Notes: generated from the letters alone by a model not told the origin. 43,126 nucleotides of DNA from Zoogloea sp. (GCA_017309145.1 JAFLDU010000008.1:1-43126); one strand, 5' to 3'; numbered from the stretch's first letter, positions 26,961 through 36,577 are shown. Made by a program: numbers and translations.

Positions 26961-28697
26961 TCAGAAAGCGATGGCAATGGCGAACTGAAGGCGGACTCGG
27001 TGATCACGCTGGCCGTAGGCCAGATCCACCGCGATGGGACCTGCGGGGCTGCGCCAGCGCGGACCCAGGCCGTAGCCGAGGTTCAACTTGAAGAGCTGCC
27101 GTTCGTCGTTGGCGTTTCCCGCATCGACGAAGGTGGCCACCCCCCAGTCGCTCCCCTTGTACCAATGTACGTATTCGGCACTGGTCACCGCCATGTAGCG
27201 TCCGCCTACCGTGGCGCTGCCTTCGGTGACGCCGAGGCTCTGATAGGCATAGCCCCGGACCGTCTGCGCACCGCCGGTGCGGAACAGGAAATCCTGAGGC
27301 ACACCGTCGCGGGAGGCGGCAACCGTCATGCCCCCCTCGGCCCGCAGGATCAGGACATCCCGCTCGGCCATCGGCACGAACATCTGGTAGCGGCCGTAAA
27401 GCCGCACGAAGTTGCGGTCCGACAACAGCGCCCGAGAAGCGCCGCCCACCTGCAGATTGAGCACATACCCGCGGTGCGGATCGAGAATGCTGTCCACTGC
27501 GCGGTAAGTCCAGGACCAGTTTGCTGCCAGCGCAGAGCGGGAAGAGCGCAGGCTCCCCTCGGGAGTGAGGATCTCATGCTGGTAGTTGATCGCGATGCGG
27601 TTCTCGGTATTACCACGGGGAATGGTGCGCACCACCCCCACCGACTGGCGCTGGGTCTTCAGGCCCGAGATGTCGGTACGTTCGGCCAGCAAGCCCACAC
27701 TGTCGAGATAGCCGTCCAAGGAGGGCGGCAGAAAGACATCGGTATAGCCCAGCTGCCGACGCTGCTCCATCCGGACACCACTGACGAGGTTCCAGGGCTG
27801 GCCAAGGAAATGCGCATCCCGGTAGCTGGCCTCGATGCGGTAGCCCGTATTACTGCTGGCACCGCCCCCGAAGCCGATGCGCCGGGGCTGGGCCTCGACG
27901 ACCTGCACCCGTACCGGCGCCGCGTCAGGTCTGGCGGCGCCACGATCGATGTCCACCAGGACCGACGCAAAATAGCTGGTGTTCTGCAGGGCGGTCTGGA
28001 AACGCAGCAGGCGCTCCTGAGAGTAAGGCTCGCCGGGTTCCGGCGGCCGGTAGCGCCGGATCAGGTCCACGTCGTAATCCGACAGGCCGCTGACCTCAAG
28101 CGGGCCGAAACGGAAGGCGGTGCCGCTGTCCACCTCCAGCTCGAGTGTCGCCGTCGCGGCTTCGGGGTCGATGACGGCCCGGCTTTCCGTGATGGCCGCC
28201 GCGGCAAAATCCCGGGTGGTCAGCGCGTCGAGCAGCCTCTGCTTGGCTTCATCCCAGGCAGCCTGCCGGAATGCCTCGCCCTGCGGCAGCCCCCAGCTTT
28301 CCCGCAGGGTAGCGAGCCGCCCGGCCTGCCCCGCCTCTGTCACCGCGCCGGTGAAACGCAACTCGACCCGTGAGACGTGGGTACGCGGCCCCGGCCGGAC
28401 CAGGATATGGAGCGTGGCATCGCCTTTCTCCTGCCGCTCGATCTCCGGACTGAAGTAGCCCTCGGTGGCGAGAATGTCGCGGATCTCCTTGCGGGCGCGG
28501 CGCATCAGCACCACCTCGTCTCCCTGAGGGGACTCTCCAGGGGCGGCCTCAGGAAAATCCAGGTGCTTGTCGAGGAGGGCGCGCAGCGCATCATCGGCGA
28601 GCTCCAGGCGAACCCGCTCCACGGCGTGGGCGGCCACTGCCCCACACAGGGCAAGAGCCAGGATCAACAGGCGAAGAACAATCGAATGGCGCGGCAC
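26961..28697 (-). CDS. tamA: Omp85-family translocation and assembly module protein TamA
   Basis: A 578-residue outer-membrane protein. The signal peptide (RHSIVLRLLILALALCGAVA, cleaved near AHA) is followed by three POTRA domains (about 25-255) and a 16-strand Omp85 barrel (about 265-578). The lid-lock VRGY motif is at 480-483 in GGAQTVRGYAYQ, and the last residue is Phe. Length and three POTRAs fit TamA better than BamA (five POTRAs, about 760-800 residues). TamA works with the inner-membrane protein TamB in outer-membrane assembly and lipid transport, but tamB is not next to it here: downstream, on the same strand, is the cytochrome gene. The start is a GTG at 28695-28697, 9 nt after the putA stop, with no obvious SD, so it is likely coupled to putA. 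Confidence 0.92.
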   Translation of the reverse strand: MPRHSIVLRLLILALALCGAVAAHAVERVRLELADDALRALLDKHLDFPEAAPGESPQGDEVVLMRRARKEIRDILATEGYFSPEIERQEKGDATLHILVRPGPRTHVSRVELRFTGAVTEAGQAGRLATLRESWGLPQGEAFRQAAWDEAKQRLLDALTTRDFAAAAITESRAVIDPEAATATLELEVDSGTAFRFGPLEVSGLSDYDVDLIRRYRPPEPGEPYSQERLLRFQTALQNTSYFASVLVDIDRGAARPDAAPVRVQVVEAQPRRIGFGGGASSNTGYRIEASYRDAHFLGQPWNLVSGVRMEQRRQLGYTDVFLPPSLDGYLDSVGLLAERTDISGLKTQRQSVGVVRTIPRGNTENRIAINYQHEILTPEGSLRSSRSALAANWSWTYRAVDSILDPHRGYVLNLQVGGASRALLSDRNFVRLYGRYQMFVPMAERDVLILRAEGGMTVAASRDGVPQDFLFRTGGAQTVRGYAYQSLGVTEGSATVGGRYMAVTSAEYVHWYKGSDWGVATFVDAGNANDERQLFKLNLGYGLGPRWRSPAGPIAVDLAYGQRDHRVRLQFAIAIAF

Positions 28698-28706
28698 GCG
28701 CGCATT

Positions 28707-31700
28707 CTAGCAGTCGTCGGAAAGCCCCATCAGCGCCGTATTGCCCCCGGTGGCCGCAGTATTGATGGTCAAGCACCGCTCCACGACCAGCCATTCGATC
28801 GGGTAAAGGGGCTGCGGCTCGAGGCAGTGTCGGATGGCGCCCTCCCGACGGGCCAGCGAGTCACGCCAGCGGTCGGCGTCGGGCAGATCCAGGAGCACGG
28901 CCGCGGACTCTGCCATCAGGCCCCGCGGATCGATGGTGACCCGCCCCCGCAAGGCCTCAGGGACACTGCGGCGCCAGGCCTCGGCGGCATCGCCGGCCGG
29001 CAGGACCAGCTGGTTGCCGGTGCCCAGCACGGCAGCCAGCTGGTGCGTCCACCCCTCCTCCCGGTCTGCCAGACCCAGCACCCTGCCCCGTGGCTGGAAG
29101 CGCAGGGTATTGCGCTCCCCCGTCGGCCCGGGCAGCTGCAGGGACATCCCCTCCAACGAGACGCTGGCGTAGTGCGAAGCGGCCTGGATGAGCCTCTCCC
29201 GTGACGCCTCGCCCGCCCCACCCCCACTGCGCAGCCAGTCCTTGAACCGTTCGAGGTCGGGACGGACTGGGCGGGACAGCTCCGGCAGGGGTTGCGGCGC
29301 GCCATGGACCAGCCGACGCAGGCTCAGGGGTCCGCCCGCCTTCGGGCCCGTCCCCGACAAGCCCTCGCCACCAAAGGGCTGCACCCCCACCACCGCGCCG
29401 ATCATGCTGCGATTGACATAGAGGTTGCCGACCCGGGCCTGCCCGGCAATCCGGCGGACACAGTCATCCAGCCGCGACTGAATGCCGAGGGTCAGCCCAT
29501 ACCCGGTGGCCTGGATGACCTCGAGCAGATCGTCGAGATCCTGGGCGGCGTAGCGCAGCACATGCAGCACCGGCCCGAACACCTCCTGGCGCAACGCCTC
29601 CGGCGAAGCCAGTTCGATCAGGGTGGGTGCCATGAAGTAGCCCTTGCCACAGGCATCGGGAAGGCTGCGCGACAGGACGGGGCAACGGTCAGCCCGCCGG
29701 GCATCCACATAGGCCTGGATGCGCAGGCGCGCGTCAGCGTCGATCAGCGGCCCCACATCGGTAGAGAAATCATCGGGCGGTCCCAGGCGCAGCTCGGCCA
29801 GCGCCCCGTCGAGCAGGGACAGGACCCGCTCGGCGATCTCTTCCTGCACGCATAGCAGGCGCAATGCCGAACAGCGCTGCCCCGCCGAATCGAAGGCGGA
29901 GACCATCACGTCGGCCACCACCTGCTCGGGCAAGGCCGTGGAGTCGACGATCATGGCATTGATCCCGCCCGTCTCCGCCACCAGGGGAATATCCCCCCGG
30001 GCCGCCAGGGCCTGATGGATACCCCGTGCCACCTGTGTCGAGCCGGTGAACATCACGCCGCAGATCCGCGCATCGGCGACCAGCTGACGACCGACCGTCT
30101 CGCCGAGGCCCGGCAGGCACTGCAGGACACCCCGGGGAACGCCTGCAGCATGGAACAGCGCCACCGCCTGATCGGCGATCAGCGGCGTCTGCTCGGCCGG
30201 CTTGGCCAGCACCGGATTGCCTGCCGCCAGGGCCGCGGCGATCTGCCCGACGAAGATCGCCAGGGGAAAATTCCAGGGGCTGATGGCCAGCACCGGCCCC
30301 AACGGACGGGCGCCCTCGAGCTCCCCCTGCCTCAACCGGGACGCGTAATAGCGGCAGAAGTCCGCCGCCTCCCGCACCTCGCCCAGCCCGGCGGCAAGCG
30401 TCTTGCCGGCCTCCCGGACCAGCAGGGCCACCAGGGCATGGGTACGCCCCTCCAAGGCCTGGGCCATGCGATCCAGGCACAAGGCCCGTTCGGCAGCAGA
30501 AGTACCGCCCCATTCCGCCGCCACCTCACAGGCCAGTGCAAGAGCCCGCTCCAGCTCCTCGGGTTCAGCAAAACGGACCCGACCGACCACCTCCTCCGGT
30601 CGGGCCGGATTGCGGATGAGGACAGGCCCGGCCGGCCCCTCCTCCACGCCGGGAACCCTCGGAAACACGCAGAGCGAGGTCTCCCGGCTGCTCGCCAGGG
30701 CGGCAGCAAACGCCCGCCTCACCCCCGCCGAGGCCAGGTCGAAGCCCCGGCTGTTGAGCCGCCCGGCGTAAAGGTCGGCCGGCAGCGGGATGGCAGGGTG
30801 GGGCTTGCCGCCTGCCGCGCTTGCAGCCTCGACCGGATCCCGGACCAGCTCGGAGATGGCCACCCGGTCATCGACGATGCGATTGACGAAACTGGAGTTG
30901 GCGCCGTTCTCGAGCAGCCGCCGCACCAGGTAGGCCAACAGCGAGCGGTGATGCCCCACCGGGGCATAGACCCGGACCGGCCGCCTCAGGGCTGGATCCT
31001 CCGCCGCCACCAGCTGCCGGAAGAGGCTGTCCCCCATCCCGTGCAGGCACTGGAACTCGTAATCACCGTGGAGGAAGGCCCCGCCCTCGTGGATCAGCGT
31101 GGCCACGGTCTGGGCGTTGTGCGTGGCGAACAGGGGAAACACCGCATCCCTGGCGGCCAGCAGGCGGCGGGCACAGGCCAGATAGGCCACATCCGTATGA
31201 GCCTTGCGGGTGTAGACCGGGTAGTCGGACAGGCCTTCCTGCTGGGCCCGCTTGATCTCGGCATCCCAATAGGCCCCCTTCACCAGACGCACCATCAGAC
31301 GTCGGCGGTGGTGGCGGGCCAGCGCCAGGATCCAGTCGATCACGGCTGGGGCACGCTTCTGGTAGGCCTGGACCACGAAGCCGAGCCCGTCCCAGCCGGC
31401 CAGCATAGGCTCGCCCACCAGGGCTTCAAGCACATCCAGGGAGAGTTCGAGGCGGTCCGACTCCTCCGCATCGATGGTCAAGCCGATGTCGTGATGACGG
31501 GCCAGCAGGCACAGCTGTCGGACCCGCGGCACCAGCTCGGCCCGGACCCGCCCCCGCTGCGACCAGGTGTAGCGCGGATGCAGCGCCGAAAGCTTGATGG
31601 AGATGCCGTTGCCATCCATCACGCCGCGCCCCCGGTCGGCGGCTCCGATCAACCGGATCGCTGCGGCATAGGCGGCCTGGTAACGGGCCGCCTCCTCGGA

Positions 31701-32375
31701 GGTGAGGGCTGCCTCACCCAGCATGTCGAAGGAGTAGAGATAGTCCGCCCACGGGCCGCCGGACGCGCGCTCCAGCGCTTCTTCGATGGTTTCGCCAAGC
31801 ACGAACTGCTGCCCCACCAGGCGCATGGCAAAGTCCATGGCTTCCTGGACCAGCAACTCACCACCACGGCTGGCCAGGCGGGACATCACCCCCGGCAGAC
31901 GCGCAGCGTCCCTGGGCCCCAGCAAACGCCCCGTCAGCGCCAGGCTCCAGGCAGCCGCATTGACGAACAGGGACGGGCTGTGGCCAAGGTGACCGAACCA
32001 GTCACGCGCCAGGAGCTTGTCCCGCATGAGGCGCAGCCGCCCCTCCCGGTCGGGAATGCGCAGCAAGGCTTCGGCCAAGCACATCAGGGCCACGCCCTCG
32101 CTGCTGTCGAGGGCGAACTCGTTCATCAGCGCATCGACGCCACCTGCCCGCCGCCGCCGGTGGCGGACCTCAGTGGCCAGATCCAGGGCCAGCTTACGGA
32201 TCTGGGGTGCCTGCCCGGCATCGGGCCGGGCCTCTTCAATCAGGGGGAGGATGCACTCCGCTTCGGGAAGCCGGGTCGCGGCCGCCACGGCCTGCCGGAG
32301 CTCGGCAAGCAGAAGGGCGGCCGGATCGGGTGAAGAAGCAGGATCATGGGCTGCGGAAAAGGGCTGACTGGACAT
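28707..32375 (-). CDS. putA: Bifunctional proline dehydrogenase / L-glutamate-gamma-semialdehyde dehydrogenase (type B PutA)
   Basis: A 1222-residue enzyme that oxidises proline to glutamate in two coupled steps, passing electrons to the quinone pool. The helical arm (about 30-190) and FAD-dependent proline dehydrogenase barrel (about 200-480, NGISIKLSALHPRY, FVVQAYQKRAP, RLVKGAYWDAEI) are followed by the aldehyde dehydrogenase (about 560-1010, SPWNFPLAIFVGQIAAAL, AETGGINAM and catalytic C835 in AGQRCSA). A C-terminal ALDH-like domain (about 1030-1222) follows, with FGGEGLSGTGPKAGGP just before it. There is no N-terminal ribbon-helix-helix DNA-binding domain, so it cannot be its own repressor as in E. 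coli PutA; this is the type B architecture. The start is an ATG at 32375. It is the first gene of a unit with tamA, 9 nt apart. Confidence 0.97.
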   Translation of the reverse strand: MSSQPFSAAHDPASSPDPAALLLAELRQAVAAATRLPEAECILPLIEEARPDAGQAPQIRKLALDLATEVRHRRRRAGGVDALMNEFALDSSEGVALMCLAEALLRIPDREGRLRLMRDKLLARDWFGHLGHSPSLFVNAAAWSLALTGRLLGPRDAARLPGVMSRLASRGGELLVQEAMDFAMRLVGQQFVLGETIEEALERASGGPWADYLYSFDMLGEAALTSEEAARYQAAYAAAIRLIGAADRGRGVMDGNGISIKLSALHPRYTWSQRGRVRAELVPRVRQLCLLARHHDIGLTIDAEESDRLELSLDVLEALVGEPMLAGWDGLGFVVQAYQKRAPAVIDWILALARHHRRRLMVRLVKGAYWDAEIKRAQQEGLSDYPVYTRKAHTDVAYLACARRLLAARDAVFPLFATHNAQTVATLIHEGGAFLHGDYEFQCLHGMGDSLFRQLVAAEDPALRRPVRVYAPVGHHRSLLAYLVRRLLENGANSSFVNRIVDDRVAISELVRDPVEAASAAGGKPHPAIPLPADLYAGRLNSRGFDLASAGVRRAFAAALASSRETSLCVFPRVPGVEEGPAGPVLIRNPARPEEVVGRVRFAEPEELERALALACEVAAEWGGTSAAERALCLDRMAQALEGRTHALVALLVREAGKTLAAGLGEVREAADFCRYYASRLRQGELEGARPLGPVLAISPWNFPLAIFVGQIAAALAAGNPVLAKPAEQTPLIADQAVALFHAAGVPRGVLQCLPGLGETVGRQLVADARICGVMFTGSTQVARGIHQALAARGDIPLVAETGGINAMIVDSTALPEQVVADVMVSAFDSAGQRCSALRLLCVQEEIAERVLSLLDGALAELRLGPPDDFSTDVGPLIDADARLRIQAYVDARRADRCPVLSRSLPDACGKGYFMAPTLIELASPEALRQEVFGPVLHVLRYAAQDLDDLLEVIQATGYGLTLGIQSRLDDCVRRIAGQARVGNLYVNRSMIGAVVGVQPFGGEGLSGTGPKAGGPLSLRRLVHGAPQPLPELSRPVRPDLERFKDWLRSGGGAGEASRERLIQAASHYASVSLEGMSLQLPGPTGERNTLRFQPRGRVLGLADREEGWTHQLAAVLGTGNQLVLPAGDAAEAWRRSVPEALRGRVTIDPRGLMAESAAVLLDLPDADRWRDSLARREGAIRHCLEPQPLYPIEWLVVERCLTINTAATGGNTALMGLSDDC

Positions 32376-32440
32376 ACGACATCACCTGGGTGGGTCTGGC
32401 TGTCGCCGATGTCCGATTCGACCATCACAACTGGAAACGA

Positions 32441-32470
32441 TTCAACCGGCCGCAGCCGCCACCGGTTGAA
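32441..32470 (-). terminator. Hairpin after fbp, probable terminator
   Basis: TTCAACCGG (32441-32449) and CCGGTTGAA (32462-32470) are perfect complements around a 12-nt loop, beginning 14 nt after the fbp stop on the minus strand. Only a short, interrupted T-run follows (TCGTTTCC), so termination may be partial, with read-through into putA. Confidence 0.5.
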
Positions 32471-32483
32471 CCCATCTGGGCGC

Positions 32484-33485
32484 TCAGGACTCCAGGTGGT
32501 AGGAGACGACCCGCTCCACCTCATTGCGCGAACCGAGGATGACCGGCACCCGCTGATGCAGCTTGACCGGCTTGACGTCGAGGATGCGCTCACGCCCAGT
32601 GGAAGCAGCACCGCCTGCAGCCTCCACGATCATCGCCATCGGATTGGCTTCGTACATCAGGCGCAGCTTGCCCCCCTTGTCCTTCATCTTGCTGTCCAGG
32701 GGGTACATGAAGATGCCACCACGGGTCAGGATGCGGTGCACATCAGCCACCATCGAGGCCACCCAACGGGTGTTGAAGTCACGACCGCGCGGACCTTCGG
32801 CACCGGCCTTCAGTTCGCTGACGTAACGCTGTACCGGCGCCTCCCAGAAGCGTTCGTTGGACCCATTGATGGCGTACTCCTTGGTATCCGCCGGGATGGT
32901 CATGTCCGGGTGGGTGTAGATGAAGCTGCCCATCTCCCGGTCGAGGGTGAAGCCATGCACGCCGCTGCCCACGGTCAGGACCAACTGGGTGGACGGGCCA
33001 TACACCGAATAGCCGGCCGCCACCTGCGCAGTGCCGGGCTGCATGAAATCAGCCTCCGTAGGCGTGCTGACACCTTCCGGACAGCGTAGCACCGAGAAAA
33101 TGGTACCGACGGAGATGTTCACATCGATGTTGGAGGAGCCGTCCAGCGGATCGAACAGCAGCAGGTAGGCGCCCTTCGGGTATTCGCCCGGGATCGGGCG
33201 GATCTCCTCGACCTCCTCCGAAGCCATCGCCGCCAGGTGGCCACCCCACTCGTTGGCCTGGATCAGGATGTCATTGGCGATCACGTCCAGCTTCTTCTGG
33301 GCCTCACCCTGCACATTGTCGCTACCGGCCTCGCCCAGCACGCCGGCCAGGGCGCCCTTGGAGACATTCACGGCGATGGCTTTGACCGCCCGGGCCACCA
33401 CCTCCATGAGCAGACGCAGATCGGCACTCATCAGGCCCTTGCGCTGCTGTTCGATCAGAAATTGGGTAAGCGTGACTCGGCGCAT
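32484..33485 (-). CDS. fbp: Fructose-1,6-bisphosphatase class I
   Basis: A 333-residue gluconeogenic enzyme hydrolysing fructose-1,6-bisphosphate to fructose-6-phosphate, Mg2+-dependent, cytoplasmic. The metal- and phosphate-binding motifs are MASEEVEEI (about residues 87-95) and [13 protein letters not shown] with D112 and D115. [11 protein letters not shown] and [19 protein letters not shown] complete the class I signature. Length is standard. The ATG at 33485 (MRRVTLTQF) has CGGAGAAAC upstream; a longer open frame reaches 33611 but enters the shared intergenic region with dadA. It is divergent from dadA, and followed by a hairpin at 32441-32470. Confidence 0.97.
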   Translation of the reverse strand: MRRVTLTQFLIEQQRKGLMSADLRLLMEVVARAVKAIAVNVSKGALAGVLGEAGSDNVQGEAQKKLDVIANDILIQANEWGGHLAAMASEEVEEIRPIPGEYPKGAYLLLFDPLDGSSNIDVNISVGTIFSVLRCPEGVSTPTEADFMQPGTAQVAAGYSVYGPSTQLVLTVGSGVHGFTLDREMGSFIYTHPDMTIPADTKEYAINGSNERFWEAPVQRYVSELKAGAEGPRGRDFNTRWVASMVADVHRILTRGGIFMYPLDSKMKDKGGKLRLMYEANPMAMIVEAAGGAASTGRERILDVKPVKLHQRVPVILGSRNEVERVVSYHLES

Positions 33486-33619
33486 GCTCGTTTCTCCGGG
33501 ATAAGCGCTAAAAGTACGGATTATCGCCCGGATCGGCCCCGTCCGTCGTTTATGATTAGGTACTGGATTTGCACCGGGGCACTCCGCCCCCTCCCGAAGC
33601 ACTCTCCTCACAAGGCATC

Positions 33620-34876
33620 ATGGAAGTTCTGGTCATCGGCGCCGGCCTAGCCGGCGTCACGAGCGCCTGGTATCTCAACCAGGCAGGTCACTCCGTCACC
33701 GTCGTCGACCGCCGGGCCGGACCGGGGATGGAAACAAGCTTTGCCAATGGCGGGCAGATCTCCGTCAGTCACCCGGAACCGTGGGCCAACCCCTCCGCGC
33801 CCGCCACCGTCCTGCGCTGGCTCGGCCGCAAGGATGCGCCCCTGCTGTTCCGCTTGCGTGCCGACCCCGCCCAGTGGCGCTGGGCCGCGGCCTTCCTGCG
33901 CGAATGCATGCCGGGCCGAACGGCTTACAACACCCGCGCGATCGCCAGCCTGGCCCTCTACAGCCGACGTGAGCTCAAGGCCCTCCGTGAAAGCCTTGAC
34001 CTGCAGTACCACGCGAGCGAGGCGGGCATCCTTCACCTGTTCCAGAGCAAGCGAGAGTTCAGCGGCATTCCGGCACGCCAGAAGGCACTCGGCGCCATGG
34101 GCATCCACACCCGCCTGCTAAGCCCGGATGAGGCAGTCGCCCTGGAGCCCGCCCTGAGCAAGCTGCGGCCACAGCTGGCCGGCGCCCTGCACGGCCTGGA
34201 TGACGAGAGCGGCGATGCCCACCTGTTCTGCCAGGCCCTCGCCGCCAGGGCCGCGGCTGCGGGCGTCCGCTTCTCCTTCGACAGCAATCTCTACGAGTTC
34301 GACGTCGTGAGGGGCAAGATCCGGGGCGCCCGGGTGCTCGACGGGCACATGCGTGCGGGGGTCTTCAAGGCCGATGCCGTCGTGGTGGCCGCCGGCAGCT
34401 ACAGCCCGGGGCTGCTGAAACGCTTCGGCGTGAAGCTGCCGATCTATCCTGTAAAAGGCTATTCCGTGACGGCCCCGATCATCGACGAATCGCTGGCACC
34501 CCGTCACAGCCTTACCGATGAATCCCGACGGATCGTCTGCTCACGGCTGGGTGATCGCCTGAGGGTTGCGGGTACTGCGGAGCTCAACGGCTTCGATCTC
34601 GCTCCGAATCCGGCACGCAGCGCGGCCATCGTAAAGTGGCTGGAAAACCATCTGCCGGGCGCCACCGACCTGGGCCGTGCAGAGCACTGGTGCGGCCTGC
34701 GTCCGGCGACACCGAGCAACCTGCCGCAGATCGGCCGCACCTCGATTGACAACCTGTATGTGAATGCCGGGCATGGCACCCTGGGCTGGACCCTTGCCTG
34801 CGGCTCGGCCAGGGCGCTCTCCGACATCATGGACGGCCGCAAGCCGGAGCCGGACTTTCCGTTCCGCGTGGGTTGA
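33620..34876 (+). CDS. dadA: D-amino acid dehydrogenase, small subunit type
   Basis: A 418-residue FAD-dependent oxidoreductase. The dinucleotide fold begins at residue 3 with VLVIGAGLAGVTSAWYL (G7, G9, G12). The family sequence ETSFANGGQISVSHPEPWANP follows, then DESGDAHLFCQALA and the C-terminal FAD motif WCGLRPATPSNLPQIGRT with NAGHGTLGWTLACG. DadA enzymes oxidise D-amino acids such as D-alanine to 2-oxo acids at the membrane, feeding electrons to the respiratory chain. No alanine racemase (dadX) lies next to it. The ATG at 33620 has AAGG 6 nt upstream. A TATGAT -10 candidate is at 33551-33556 without a clear -35. Its stop abuts the stop of the convergent PilZ gene. Confidence 0.93.
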   Translation: MEVLVIGAGLAGVTSAWYLNQAGHSVTVVDRRAGPGMETSFANGGQISVSHPEPWANPSAPATVLRWLGRKDAPLLFRLRADPAQWRWAAAFLRECMPGRTAYNTRAIASLALYSRRELKALRESLDLQYHASEAGILHLFQSKREFSGIPARQKALGAMGIHTRLLSPDEAVALEPALSKLRPQLAGALHGLDDESGDAHLFCQALAARAAAAGVRFSFDSNLYEFDVVRGKIRGARVLDGHMRAGVFKADAVVVAAGSYSPGLLKRFGVKLPIYPVKGYSVTAPIIDESLAPRHSLTDESRRIVCSRLGDRLRVAGTAELNGFDLAPNPARSAAIVKWLENHLPGATDLGRAEHWCGLRPATPSNLPQIGRTSIDNLYVNAGHGTLGWTLACGSARALSDIMDGRKPEPDFPFRVG

Positions 34877-35755
34877 TCAGCCCTCCGCAGTCTCCTCGAA
34901 GAGAATGCGGTAAACAAAGGCCGACAGTACGACCTGCTCCGCATGGGGCAGTTCCTCGAACTGAACGCCGTGGTGCACCTGCGGGGCTTCGCCGTCCTGC
35001 CCCGCAGTGGCGTGCACCGAGCGCAGCACCGCCGGAATCGTCAGGTACTGCTCCACGTCACTGACCACCACCCGGAACTTGATCGAGATGCGATCGTCCT
35101 TGACCCCCATGGGTGACTTGGCCACCAGCATCGCCCCGCCAGTGCTCAGATCCACGATCGTCGATGCATGGGAGCGCCCATCCGAGGACGAGACCGCGGC
35201 AATCAAGCTGACCCTGGCCCGGGCGCCGCGCCGCACCACCAGCCCCCGCACCTGGGACGGATAGGTCAGATGAAGATGGGGGAAGGGCACGTTCGCCACC
35301 TTGTAGATGGTCGCCCCGAAGGCAAACACGCTCTTGCCCGAGAACAGACGCACGACGAAGGCCTGCCCTTCCCGCATCAGCAGAACCTTGCCATCCTGGG
35401 TCGGCGTGGTCACCAGCACGCTCTTGCCCTTGAGATAGCCGATCAGCTTGACGTAATAGCGCGCCTGCCCGGTATCGCTCTGGGTCTGTAACTGGAGGGT
35501 ATCGCCGATATCCAGCTTGATCTCGTCGAAGCTGCAGTTGTCACCCGCAGGCTTGTCCCCGCTCTCGGTGTTGCCCCGGGTCTCACTGACCTGCAACTTT
35601 CGGAACAGGCCACGCTCAATCAGGGCCTTCTTCTGGGACTCCGTTTCGACAACCACCCCGCGGGCAAGCAGGAGCTGCTTCTTGTCGTCGTAAAGAGGCC
35701 AGGGCACGGGCCGCCCGACCTCCACCTCGCCACTGCTGATGCGCACAAAAGACAT
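34877..35755 (-). CDS. YcgR-like PilZ domain protein, c-di-GMP receptor
   Basis: A 292-residue cytoplasmic protein. Residues about 5-50 form a VEVGRPVPWPLYDDKKQLLL / ARGVVV head, followed by a YcgR-N-like domain (about 75-165, LDIGDTLQLQTQ, YYVKLIGYLKGKSVLVTTP). The C-terminal PilZ domain (about 172-285) has the c-di-GMP binding residues RRGAR (R175xxxR179) and D202-L-S204-T-G-G207. Both signatures are intact, so it should bind c-di-GMP; YcgR proteins use this to brake flagellar motors. No flagellar genes are in the window. GGGGGAG precedes the ATG at 35755; an upstream ATG at 35791 is possible. The stop at 34877 directly abuts the dadA stop. Confidence 0.88.
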   Translation of the reverse strand: MSFVRISSGEVEVGRPVPWPLYDDKKQLLLARGVVVETESQKKALIERGLFRKLQVSETRGNTESGDKPAGDNCSFDEIKLDIGDTLQLQTQSDTGQARYYVKLIGYLKGKSVLVTTPTQDGKVLLMREGQAFVVRLFSGKSVFAFGATIYKVANVPFPHLHLTYPSQVRGLVVRRGARARVSLIAAVSSSDGRSHASTIVDLSTGGAMLVAKSPMGVKDDRISIKFRVVVSDVEQYLTIPAVLRSVHATAGQDGEAPQVHHGVQFEELPHAEQVVLSAFVYRILFEETAEG

Positions 35756-35884
35756 CTCTCCCCCACCCTTCGAGACCTTATGGGAAGGCATATCGTCACG
35801 GCAGGCGACGACTTTAGCGCAGGCGCTCACGCTCAAACCCCTGCGCCATGCCAGCACAATATGGGAGCATGATCAGAGCGAGAC

Positions 35885-35919
35885 AAGAAAGAACAATGCC
35901 GACGCGAAGTCGGCATTGT
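35885..35919 (-). terminator. Terminator after the bacteriohemerythrin gene
   Basis: On the minus strand ACAATGCCGAC, a 5-nt loop TTCGC, GTCGGCATTGT, then the T-rich TCTTTCTT. The 11-bp stem begins 66 nt after the hemerythrin stop and separates that gene from the PilZ gene. Confidence 0.75.
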
Positions 35920-35984
35920 CATCGCCCGGGCACCTGCCACGGGGCGACTCGCTCACCGCCCGACGGCGGTGGGCTTGAAACGGA

Positions 35985-36476
35985 TCAGGCCGGCTGCTGC
36001 TCGGCCTCGGACTTCACTGGCGGGGTGCAACAGGACGAGGAGCCATCCCCGCAATCGGGCGCCGGCGGATTGCGGATTTCGCCGGTTTCGGTATCAAAGC
36101 CGATGGACTCAATATAAGAGGCCAGTGCCGCATCCATGGACTCGACATGATTGTCGAACCAGATCGGCAACTCCTGAAGCAACTGGCGGCCCAGTGCAGC
36201 GTCACCACGCTCGACGCGCTTGCGCACATCCCGGCACACGGCGATCACACGGTCGTGCTCGGCCTTGTGGCAGCCCGGAAAACCGATCTTCTCCATCCAG
36301 CGGTTTTCCTGATCGAAATGCTCGACCGTATGCGCCAAGAAGGCGTCCATCTCGACCAGCAGCGCGTCGCCTTCCGCTGCGAGCATGCGGTTGTAGGCCT
36401 CGACGAACTCCTGGTGGGTCTGATCCATCACCCCCAGACCCAAGGTCAGCTTTTCAGTCCATTCCATCGCAGCCAT
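35985..36476 (-). CDS. Bacteriohemerythrin
   Basis: A 163-residue cytoplasmic O2-binding protein. All seven diiron ligands are present: H21, H53, E57 (HFDQE), H70, H74 (HKAEH), H110 and D115 (HVESMD), in the standard four-helix arrangement, so a functional non-haem diiron site is expected. Single-domain bacteriohemerythrins store or deliver O2 and are common in microaerophilic betaproteobacteria. The C-terminal tail beyond residue 125 is unusual: Pro-rich with a Cys cluster (CGDGSSSCC). It is transcribed as its own unit, 101 nt after sspB, and followed by a terminator at 35885-35919. Confidence 0.93.
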   Translation of the reverse strand: MAAMEWTEKLTLGLGVMDQTHQEFVEAYNRMLAAEGDALLVEMDAFLAHTVEHFDQENRWMEKIGFPGCHKAEHDRVIAVCRDVRKRVERGDAALGRQLLQELPIWFDNHVESMDAALASYIESIGFDTETGEIRNPPAPDCGDGSSSCCTPPVKSEAEQQPA

Positions 36477-36577
36477 GTCGGGAAACCTCGCAATAAGAAG
36501 ATGCTTGCAACTCTATCGTCCAACCCCTGGGGGGACCCTGAGCCAGATCAATCAGGCCTGCCCGGCCTCATGGCCGC

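Noticed and set aside
30015..32333. A 772-codon plus-strand open frame
   Set aside because: Antisense to putA, with no recognisable domain and shadow-like composition.
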